This document shows positions 52,301 to 59,693 of a stretch of 64,000 bases of DNA, in pieces. Numbering within the stretch: position 1 is the first letter of the stretch; each line of letters opens with the position of its first letter. The position numbers and the translations under genes are program-made. Below the pieces are notes generated by a model. That model searched no databases. It worked only from the letters and a program-made list of their open reading frames with translations, and was not told the DNA's origin. The DNA comes from Chryseobacterium luteum. GTDB lineage: Bacteria > Bacteroidota > Bacteroidia > Flavobacteriales > Weeksellaceae. Location: assembly GCF_000737785.1 (NCBI RefSeq), contig NZ_JPRO01000001.1, positions 682,001 through 746,000 of the forward strand. Direction: 5' to 3'.

Positions 52301-54859
52301 ATGTCGAAAAATTTAGTAATCGTAGAGTCACCGGCAAAAGCAAAAACTATTCAGAAATATTTAGGGAAGGATTTTGATGTGAAATCAAGTTTCGGGCATA
52401 TCCGTGACCTTCCGAAAAAAGGAATGGGAATAGACCTTGCCACCTTCAGTCCCGATTACGAGGTTTCGGCTGATAAAAAGAAACTGGTAACAGAATTAAA
52501 GGCTGCCGTGAAGAAAGCCGAAATGGTATGGCTGGCTTCCGATGAGGACCGCGAAGGAGAAGCTATTGCATGGCACCTTGCGGACGAGCTGAAACTAAAG
52601 CCTGAAAACAGAAAAAGAATTGTTTTCCACGAGATTACTAAAAATGCCATTCTAAAAGCGATTGAAAACCCAAGAGATATTGACCAGAATCTTGTGAATG
52701 CCCAGCAGGCAAGAAGGGTTTTGGACAGGATCGTAGGTTTTGAAATGTCTCCGGTGCTTTGGAAAAAAATAAAACCAGGCCTTTCTGCAGGAAGAGTACA
52801 GTCCGTTGCTGTAAGGTTAATTGTAGAAAGAGAAAAAGAAATCCGCGAATTTGTTCCAAAAGCAAGCTTTAAGCTGGATGGAATTTTCTTAAATAAAGGC
52901 GAGCAGGAAATTGCCGCTAAGCTTAAAAAAGACTTCGAAAAAGAAGAAGACGCAGAAAAATTCCTTGAAAAAGCAAAAACTACAGAATTTAAAGTTCTGA
53001 ATGTTGAAACAAAACCGGGAACACGTACTGCATCTGCACCATTTACCACTTCCACATTACAGCAGGAAGCGTCTTCGAGATTAGGATACAATGTAACCAA
53101 TACCATGCGTCTTGCGCAGAGACTCTATGAAGAAGGATACATTACCTACATGAGAACCGACTCCGTAAACCTTTCTCAGGAAGCTATAGAAGGAGCAAAA
53201 AAGCAGATCACTTCAGAATACGGCGCACAATATTCTTCACCAAGAAATTACACTACAAAATCAGCCTCTGCACAGGAAGCTCACGAAGCCATCCGCCCGA
53301 CGGATTTTGCCGTAAAAAGTATCGGTGATGTCCAGTTAAACAGATTATACCAGCTAATATACAGAAGAACGCTGGCTTCCCAGATGGCTAACGCTAAAAT
53401 TGAGAAGACAGTTATTGAAATAGGAAACGCATCTTTACCCCAGCATTTTGAAGCACAGGGTGAAGTAATCATATTTAACGGTTTCTTAAAAGCTTACGGT
53501 ATTGTAAAGACAGAAGACGAAGATGAAGAAAACAACGAAAAGCTTCTGCCTAAAGTAAGCGTTGGTGAAATTTTAAACTATAAAAAGATCACCGCCTCAG
53601 AAAAGTTTACAAGACCGAGCGCAAGATATACGGAAGCAGGATTGGTGAAAAAGCTGGAAGAACTGGGAATTGGACGTCCGTCTACTTATGCACCGACGAT
53701 CCAGACCATTCAGAACAGAGAATACGTGGATAAAAGAGAGATTGACCCTCAAACCCGTGAAGTGGTGAGAATGTCTCTTACAAAAGATAAAATCAAAAAA
53801 GAAGTTCTTGAAGAAAAATTCGGGGGCGACAAAAATAAATTTATACCTACGGACATCGGTGAGGTCGTTAACGATTTCCTGACAGATAACTTCAAAGAAA
53901 TCCTGGACTACGGTTTTACAGCAAGAGTAGAAGAAAGTTTTGACGAAATTGCCAACGGAGATCAGAAGTGGAAAGAAATGATGACTACTTTCTATTCAAA
54001 ATTCCACCCGAGAATCGAGGATGTAGAGGAAAATGCAGACAGAGCCAATGGAGACAGGCTGCTTGGAGTAGACCCCAAGACCGGTAAAAATGTTCACGCA
54101 AGAATCGGAAGATTCGGAGCGATGATCCAGATCGGTGAAACGGAAGACGAAGAAAAGCCAATCTTCGCTTCATTGATGACCGGACAGAATATTGCAACCA
54201 TTTCATTAGCCGAGGCGCTGGAACTTTTCAAACTGCCATTTGAGCTTAATGAATTTGAAGGACAGCCTGTTTCTGTGGGCGTGGGAAGGTTCGGACCTTA
54301 TGTGAAGTGGGGCGAGACATTTATCAGCATTCCAAAAGGGGAAGATCCTCTTTCTATAAGCCAGGCGCGTGCAGAAGAGATCATCAACGAAAAGAAAAAA
54401 GCGGATGCACCTATTGCTTCTTATAAAGGAGATCCGGTAACCAAAGGAACGGGAAGGTTCGGGCCTTTCATCAAATACAAAGATATTTTTATAAATGTTC
54501 CGAAGAAATATAATTTCGACAATCTTTCTCAAAGCGATATCAACGAACTGATCGATGCCAAGCTTGAAAAAGAAGCCAACCGTTACATCCAGCAGTGGGA
54601 AAAAGAAAAAATTTCCATTGAAAACGGAAGATGGGGACCATTTGTTAAATTCGGAAAAGCCATGTTCAAGATCCCGAAGAAAAAAGATGATACAAAATAT
54701 GAAGCAGAAGAGCTGAAGGATGTATCTCTGGATGAGGTGAAAAAATGGATCACTGATCAGGATAAAAATGCTTTTGCAGAGAAAAAGAAGCCGGCTGCTA
54801 AGAAACCCGCAGCTAAGAAAACAACTGCAGTGAAGAAGACTGCCGCAAAAAAGAAGTAA
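52301..54859 (+). CDS. topA: DNA topoisomerase I (type IA)
   Basis: Relaxes negative supercoils by cutting one strand. The 852-residue protein has the TOPRIM domain at the N-terminus (acidic SDEDREGEA at 80-88, metal binding) and the catalytic Tyr283 in YITYMRTDS. The C-terminus carries at least three Toprim_C repeats (GRFGPYVKW, GRFGPFIKY, GRWGPFVKF) instead of the zinc fingers of E. coli TopA, and ends in a Lys/Ala/Pro-rich tail like histone H1 or AlgP tails, probably for DNA binding. The start follows a promoter element at short range. Confidence 0.97.
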   Translation: MSKNLVIVESPAKAKTIQKYLGKDFDVKSSFGHIRDLPKKGMGIDLATFSPDYEVSADKKKLVTELKAAVKKAEMVWLASDEDREGEAIAWHLADELKLKPENRKRIVFHEITKNAILKAIENPRDIDQNLVNAQQARRVLDRIVGFEMSPVLWKKIKPGLSAGRVQSVAVRLIVEREKEIREFVPKASFKLDGIFLNKGEQEIAAKLKKDFEKEEDAEKFLEKAKTTEFKVLNVETKPGTRTASAPFTTSTLQQEASSRLGYNVTNTMRLAQRLYEEGYITYMRTDSVNLSQEAIEGAKKQITSEYGAQYSSPRNYTTKSASAQEAHEAIRPTDFAVKSIGDVQLNRLYQLIYRRTLASQMANAKIEKTVIEIGNASLPQHFEAQGEVIIFNGFLKAYGIVKTEDEDEENNEKLLPKVSVGEILNYKKITASEKFTRPSARYTEAGLVKKLEELGIGRPSTYAPTIQTIQNREYVDKREIDPQTREVVRMSLTKDKIKKEVLEEKFGGDKNKFIPTDIGEVVNDFLTDNFKEILDYGFTARVEESFDEIANGDQKWKEMMTTFYSKFHPRIEDVEENADRANGDRLLGVDPKTGKNVHARIGRFGAMIQIGETEDEEKPIFASLMTGQNIATISLAEALELFKLPFELNEFEGQPVSVGVGRFGPYVKWGETFISIPKGEDPLSISQARAEEIINEKKKADAPIASYKGDPVTKGTGRFGPFIKYKDIFINVPKKYNFDNLSQSDINELIDAKLEKEANRYIQQWEKEKISIENGRWGPFVKFGKAMFKIPKKKDDTKYEAEELKDVSLDEVKKWITDQDKNAFAEKKKPAAKKPAAKKTTAVKKTAAKKK

Positions 54860-54875
54860 TATAAAATAATCATAC

Positions 54876-54904
54876 AAGCCGTTAACATATATTGTTGACG
54901 GCTT
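54876..54904 (+). terminator. Rho-independent terminator of topA
   Basis: Hairpin AAGCCGTTAAC paired with GTTGACGGCTT (one G-U pair), followed by TTTTTT, 17 nt after the topA stop. Confidence 0.88.
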
Positions 54905-54953
54905 TTTTTATGAATAAAAACTCGATAAGATTTCAATTTGATAAGGTTTTTTG

Positions 54954-54961
54954 TAAGTTTG
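54954..54961 (+). promoter_or_regulatory. Bacteroidota -7 element for the ecotin-like gene
   Basis: TAAGTTTG matches TAnnTTTG, 15 nt before the ATG at 54976. It falls inside the longer open frame that begins at 54892 and so rules that start out. Confidence 0.6.
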
Positions 54962-54975
54962 TGAAAATATACTTG

Positions 54976-55425
54976 ATGAAAAAGGGCTATACTTTTATTT
55001 TATTATTTTTCTTTATACTTTGTTTTTCTCAAAAACCTGAATACCCTCAACCAAAGGATGGATATAAAAAGGTGGAATTAAAATTACCTCAAAAAGAAAA
55101 TGAGAAAGACTACAAAATTGAAATTTTTGTTACGTTTATGATGACGGTGACAAAATGTGATACACCAAGCTCAACAGTAAAACTGGAAAGAGAATATTTG
55201 CTTTCAGGTAATAGATATGTTTACTATGAAGTGAAGAATCACAATATTGAAACTGTTGTTTTAATTAGTGATAAGTGTAAAGAAAAAATTAGCAAAAAAG
55301 TTTATAATTTTCCTTTGAATGAAGAATATGAATCTCAACGCCCTTATATATTTTATATTCCTAAGAAGATGAATGTAGAATATAGAATATGGAAAGCTGA
55401 GCCAAAATATATAGAAGTAAAATAA
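54976..55425 (+). CDS. Ecotin-like periplasmic serine protease inhibitor
   Basis: A 149-residue protein with a signal peptide (cut after CFSQ, about residue 19). The mature part aligns by eye with E. coli ecotin from end to end: EYPQPKDGYKKVELKLPQ against PYPQAEKGMKRQVIQL, a YYEV strand, and PYIFYIPKKMNVEYRIWKAEPK against the ecotin VYTPDNVDVKYRVWKAEEK. Both cysteines of the ecotin disulfide seem present (TKCDTP and SDKCKEK). The loop before the second Cys, which in E. coli holds the P1 Met, reads VLISDKC and so differs in sequence. Start is set by a promoter element. Confidence 0.8.
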   Translation: MKKGYTFILLFFFILCFSQKPEYPQPKDGYKKVELKLPQKENEKDYKIEIFVTFMMTVTKCDTPSSTVKLEREYLLSGNRYVYYEVKNHNIETVVLISDKCKEKISKKVYNFPLNEEYESQRPYIFYIPKKMNVEYRIWKAEPKYIEVK

Positions 55426-55458
55426 AAAAATATTACATTATTAATTACATTGTAATTT

Positions 55459-56526
55459 ATGGATTTTGAAGATTTTATCATTTCACCAAGAAATTTCAAA
55501 GCAGAAAGCTGGCAGATCGGAAGCCGGATCACGAAAGATATAAAAGAAGACAGTATTGTTCTTCTCTTTGTTTCAGATTACAGAGGTGCGGGTGGCGATG
55601 CGGAAGTTCAGGATTTCACGGCAGTCAGAAAGGAATTTTATAAACTTTCGCAGCTGGATTTTGAAATTCCGGTCGTGGATCTTGGAGATCTGGTTTCCGG
55701 AAAATCGGTTCAGGATTCCCATTATATTCTGCAGGAGGTTTTGTCGGCGTGTCATTACAAAAGAGCACTTCCGGTGATTATCGGAGGTTCAAATGATTTT
55801 GCTTTTTCACTATTTTCAGCATTGAATTTTCATGAGAAAAACATTAACTATACCCAGATCAGCAACATTATTTCCCTGCAGCAGGGTGAGACAATCAATG
55901 AGCATACCTTCCTGGGGAAAATTTTAGGTTCCAAGAATTTCTCCATCAAAAATTACCATCATCTGGGCTATCAGAAGCATCTGAATGAAGCCGATTCAAT
56001 AAGACTCATCAAAGAAGTGGAGTTTGATATCATCCGTCTTGCCGAAATGATGAACTCTACAGAAAAAACAGAGCCTTTTTTCAGAAAAACAGATCTTGTC
56101 ACCTTAAATTGTGACGCTGTTGAAAGTTTCAGTGAACCCTTTTCCATGAATCCGCAGGTCAATGGGTTGAACAGGAGAGAGATATGTGCCTACATGAAAG
56201 AAATAGGATTGAGTGAAAATCTAAAATCTGTAGGAATCTTTAATTATAATATTTACTCCGAAAGCCAGCTGAACCACCAGCTGCTGGCCCAGATGATCTG
56301 GTACCTGATTGAAGGGGTCAATATTCAGCGGTCTCATCCTAAAGAAAGACATTATGAACTGTTCTATGTTTTGATTGATGACGATCAGTATGCTTTCAAA
56401 CGTGATACATTCAGTAATCTCTGGTATTTTGGGGAAGATGAAAATATAGAAAACTGCATCCCGTGCTCCAGAAAAGATTTTGAAGAAGCAAAAAGAGGAA
56501 CGCTTAATCCCAGGCTGACTTTTTAA
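55459..56526 (+). CDS. Arginase-fold (ureohydrolase) protein lacking metal ligands
   Basis: A 355-residue protein of the arginase/agmatinase/formimidoylglutamase fold. The Mn-binding motifs are altered: GGDH becomes GGSND (109-113), the middle HxD motif is unrecognisable (NIISLQQGE), and DxDxxD becomes LNCDAVE (216-222). It therefore probably cannot hydrolyse guanidino compounds. Genes labelled formimidoylglutamase near topA are common in flavobacteria as I recall, often next to gliding or T9SS genes, so a structural or regulatory role is possible. It follows the ecotin-like gene by 33 nt. Confidence 0.82.
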   Translation: MDFEDFIISPRNFKAESWQIGSRITKDIKEDSIVLLFVSDYRGAGGDAEVQDFTAVRKEFYKLSQLDFEIPVVDLGDLVSGKSVQDSHYILQEVLSACHYKRALPVIIGGSNDFAFSLFSALNFHEKNINYTQISNIISLQQGETINEHTFLGKILGSKNFSIKNYHHLGYQKHLNEADSIRLIKEVEFDIIRLAEMMNSTEKTEPFFRKTDLVTLNCDAVESFSEPFSMNPQVNGLNRREICAYMKEIGLSENLKSVGIFNYNIYSESQLNHQLLAQMIWYLIEGVNIQRSHPKERHYELFYVLIDDDQYAFKRDTFSNLWYFGEDENIENCIPCSRKDFEEAKRGTLNPRLTF

Positions 56527-56577
56527 GCACTCATAAAACAAAAAAGATTAATAAGAATCTTTCAAAAATGAAAATGA

Positions 56578-57561
56578 ATGGTTTCAGTTATAGTTCCCGT
56601 ATATAATGTAGAGAATTACCTGGCGAAATGCCTGGATTCGCTGGTTAACCAAAGTCTTCAGGATATTGAGATCTTAGTCGTTAATGATGGCAGTAAAGAC
56701 CGATCAGGCCTGATCATTGAAGAATATGCACAAAAATTTCCCGGGAAAATAAAAGCTTTCACCAAAGAGAACGGCGGACTGAGCGATGCCCGGAATTTTG
56801 GGATTGATAGGGCTTCGGGAGAATATATAGGATTTGTAGACAGTGACGATTATATTACAGAGACCATGTTTGAAGAAATGCAGCAGCTGGCAGAAAAACA
56901 CCGGGCTAAAATGGTTATTTGCAACATTCAGAAAGTAGATCAGAATGGAAAAGTAACCCAGAAGCTGACCCAGATTCCCGGTATGCCTGAGAAAATAGAA
57001 CTTGAAAATCATTTTTCCGTCTTCTCGGATCTCAGCTACTTTGCCTGCAACAAACTGTTTAAAAAAGAGCTTTTTGACCATAAAAGATTTCAGAAAGGAG
57101 TCCACTTTGAAGATATTCAGCTCATACCGCAGCTGCTTCTGGAATGCAGCATTCTGGCCCAGACGCAGAATTTCCATTATCAGTATCTTGAACGAACGGA
57201 TTCTATTACAAAAACCCATACAGAAAGAGGGCTTGATATCCTGAAAGCTGTAAAAGCTGTGGAATCGGTATTTGAAAAATCAGGATATTCCCACAAAAGG
57301 AAAGCGCTGAAAAACTTCCAGATTTTCGAAGGGGTATACTCTTTTCTGGCCTATCTAGCTTTTGTAAAAGACCACGAAACATTTTATAAGATGGACCGGG
57401 AGCTGACTGTTTTTATGAAAGAAAGGAAAATAAAAATTCGAGATATATTAAACTATAATCGTTTTGGTAAGAATTATCTTTTATCTTTGCCGTTGAAAAA
57501 AAAGATTTTTTATCTGTTATTTTTTGCAGGACAGAAGAAGCTGATAAGAAAGTTGTTGTAA
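56578..57561 (+). CDS. Family 2 glycosyltransferase
   Basis: A 327-residue GT-A enzyme: SVIVPVYNVE at the N-terminus, VVNDGSKDRS (34-43), and the metal motif DSDD (88-91, in GFVDSDDY). The C-terminal 100 residues are basic and helical. It probably adds a sugar to a lipid-linked glycan at the cytoplasmic face. The neighbouring WecA-type, Wza-like and Wzc-like genes place it in exopolysaccharide or capsule assembly. The start ATG at 56578 is out of frame with two nearer ATGs. Confidence 0.9.
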   Translation: MVSVIVPVYNVENYLAKCLDSLVNQSLQDIEILVVNDGSKDRSGLIIEEYAQKFPGKIKAFTKENGGLSDARNFGIDRASGEYIGFVDSDDYITETMFEEMQQLAEKHRAKMVICNIQKVDQNGKVTQKLTQIPGMPEKIELENHFSVFSDLSYFACNKLFKKELFDHKRFQKGVHFEDIQLIPQLLLECSILAQTQNFHYQYLERTDSITKTHTERGLDILKAVKAVESVFEKSGYSHKRKALKNFQIFEGVYSFLAYLAFVKDHETFYKMDRELTVFMKERKIKIRDILNYNRFGKNYLLSLPLKKKIFYLLFFAGQKKLIRKLL

Positions 57562-57656
57562 CACAAATGATAAGTGCATTGTTTGGTCATTATATAAAAC
57601 ATTGATAGATAGCTTCTTTTGAAGTGTTTTTGAAGGGTTTTATTGAGGTATTGATA

Positions 57657-58802
57657 ATGTACTTGATAAAAAAAATGAAGAATTTTGAATTGTTCTTAAG
57701 CGAATCAGGAATTTCTATTTTTTACGTGAAAATAGGGTTAGGTTTTCTGTTATCTTTTTTAATTACCTTTTTCTCCATTCCTACCATCATTAAGATCTCC
57801 AGAAGAAAGAATCTTATGGATGAGCCGGGCGTCAGGAGTTCCCACCTCAGGAAAATTCCCAATCTTGGCGGGATTGCCATCTTTTATTCAATAGGAATCT
57901 GCTCATCTGTCTTTGCATACGAGCTTTTTGACCTCTACAAATTTTTATTTGCGTCATTAATTATTCTTCTGTACATCGGAGTGATGGACGATATTGTTGT
58001 GATGAGGGCCTATAAAAAACTCGTAGCGCAGATTATAGTATCCTCGTTGGTTGTAATTGGTTCAGATATCAGGATCAGAAGCTTATTCGGAATATTGGGG
58101 ATCTATGAGATGAGCTATTTCGTAAGCGTGTTATTCAGTATCATTACTTTTATTGTTCTTATCAATGCTTTTAATCTGATCGACGGAATAGACGGGCTGG
58201 CCGGAGGATACTCTGTGATCTGCAGCGGTCTTTTCGGAATAAGCTATTACAGACTGGGAGAATATAATTATCCCCTGGTTGTCTTATCGGCGGTTATCAT
58301 AGGGACCGTACTGGCATTTATGTACTATAATTTATCCAATTCCAGAACCAATAAAATATTTATGGGAGATACGGGATCTATGCTTCTCGGTTTCCTTCTG
58401 GCATTTACATCAATCTGCTTTATTGATATTTTTATTGATAAAGAGCTTCCCAATGTACCGAGATACCACCTGCAGTCTGCACCTGTGATAGCTGTTGCTA
58501 TCCTCATTCTGCCGATTGTGGATACGCTGAATGTAATCATTGTAAGGCTGTGCAATAAAAAGTCACCCTTTGATGCAGATAAAAATCACATCCATCACAA
58601 ACTGCTGAAGCTTGATCTTACACACAGGCGTGCTGCATTCTATATCATTGTTTATTATCTGATGATCGTAACTGTGGCTTATTATTTAAGGCATATCAAT
58701 ATAAACCGCCTTCTGCTGATGATCATTTTATTAGGCTTTATGGGGGCTTATCTTCCTGATCTTATCTACCATTTACGAAATAATAAGAAAATAAGAAAAT
58801 AA
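57657..58802 (+). CDS. WecA/MraY-family sugar-phosphate transferase
   Basis: An integral membrane enzyme of the UDP-GlcNAc:undecaprenyl-phosphate GlcNAc-1-phosphate transferase family, starting lipid-linked glycan synthesis. Family motifs: MDEPGVRSSHLRKIPNLGG, GVMDDIVVMR (with the Asp pair), NAFNLIDGIDGLAGG, MGDTGSMLLG and the cytoplasmic HIHHKLL. About ten membrane helices. The start is uncertain: ATG at 57657 or 57675 (the latter follows an A-rich stretch); a GTG at 57624 is possible but unlikely. It opens the exopolysaccharide assembly set. Confidence 0.92.
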   Translation: MYLIKKMKNFELFLSESGISIFYVKIGLGFLLSFLITFFSIPTIIKISRRKNLMDEPGVRSSHLRKIPNLGGIAIFYSIGICSSVFAYELFDLYKFLFASLIILLYIGVMDDIVVMRAYKKLVAQIIVSSLVVIGSDIRIRSLFGILGIYEMSYFVSVLFSIITFIVLINAFNLIDGIDGLAGGYSVICSGLFGISYYRLGEYNYPLVVLSAVIIGTVLAFMYYNLSNSRTNKIFMGDTGSMLLGFLLAFTSICFIDIFIDKELPNVPRYHLQSAPVIAVAILILPIVDTLNVIIVRLCNKKSPFDADKNHIHHKLLKLDLTHRRAAFYIIVYYLMIVTVAYYLRHININRLLLMIILLGFMGAYLPDLIYHLRNNKKIRK

Positions 58803-58816
58803 GAATTTAATTTTTT

Positions 58817-58824
58817 ATTTTTGC
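58817..58824 (+). promoter_or_regulatory. Bacteroidota -7 element for the export genes
   Basis: TATTTTTG matches TAnnTTTG, 16 nt before the ATG of the Wza-like gene. It gives that gene and the kinase gene their own promoter. Confidence 0.6.
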
Positions 58825-58839
58825 AAACAATATCCCAAT

Positions 58840-59691
58840 ATGATGAAAAAATTTAAGTATTTATTTTTATTGTTCCCCTTTATTATTACATCCTGTATTA
58901 CCAAAAAAGATGTAAGGTATATGCAGCCCAGCGAAAGCCTTGTAATTAATGAAGAAGGACTTATTCCCTACAATATTCCTACCTACAGGATTACCAAGAA
59001 TGATATTCTTAATCTCAACATTGTAACCACTCCCAAAGGAGATGCAGCCCAGTTTTATTCATCCCTGAATTCTTCCGGAGGAGTAGGAGGTTCCAGTAAC
59101 TCTGGAGGAGTAGGAGGAGCCGGTGGCTCTTCCGGCGGTGGAAATGTAAATTTTTATTTTAACGGTCTGAAGGTGGATTCCAAAGGAGATATCAATGTAT
59201 TCGGAATCGGATATATTAAAGCTGAAGGAAGAACACTCGAAGACGTTACCCTCGAACTTCAGGAAAAAGTAAACGAAAATTTTCAGGAAGGAAAAGCCGA
59301 AGTAAGACTGAATACAGACGGAATAACCTATTATATCCTGGGAGACGTAGAAACTACAGGACTTTCCGGAGAAAAGGTGGCCCACAAAAATACGTTGACC
59401 ATTACAGAAGCACTGGCTATTAACGGAGGTCTGAACAGAACTGTTGACCGTACAAATATCGTTATCCACAGAAAACTGCCCGAAGGAATAAAAGTGGCAA
59501 AAATAGACCTTACCCGTGAAGATATCATGAATTCTCCGTACTATTATGTACAGAATGGTGACGAGATCTATCTGAGTACCAGAGGAAAAAGCCTGAACGG
59601 ATTTGGAAAAGATCCTATACAGACCTTAACAACAGGGGTGTCGGTTATTACGACAGCATTATCAATTTATCTGCTTCTTAAAAACCTTTAA
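58840..59691 (+). CDS. Wza-like polysaccharide export lipoprotein
   Basis: A 283-residue outer-membrane lipoprotein (lipobox ITSC, Cys19) with the Poly_export/SLBB domains: YRITKNDILNLNI near residues 51-63, then VNVFGIGYI-like strands and an SLBB segment (YYILGDVETTGLSG, about 168-181). A Gly/Ser/Val-rich insert (about 78-104, repeated GGVGG and GGSS) interrupts the export domain and is not typical of Wza. A hydrophobic helix near the C-terminus may cross the outer membrane as in Wza. Followed after 2 nt by the kinase gene. Confidence 0.92.
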   Translation: MMKKFKYLFLLFPFIITSCITKKDVRYMQPSESLVINEEGLIPYNIPTYRITKNDILNLNIVTTPKGDAAQFYSSLNSSGGVGGSSNSGGVGGAGGSSGGGNVNFYFNGLKVDSKGDINVFGIGYIKAEGRTLEDVTLELQEKVNENFQEGKAEVRLNTDGITYYILGDVETTGLSGEKVAHKNTLTITEALAINGGLNRTVDRTNIVIHRKLPEGIKVAKIDLTREDIMNSPYYYVQNGDEIYLSTRGKSLNGFGKDPIQTLTTGVSVITTALSIYLLLKNL

Positions 59692-59693
59692 CC

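Noticed and set aside
52456..53106. 216-codon minus-strand frame
   Set aside because: Antisense to the TOPRIM region of topA; Ser/Phe-rich with no motif.
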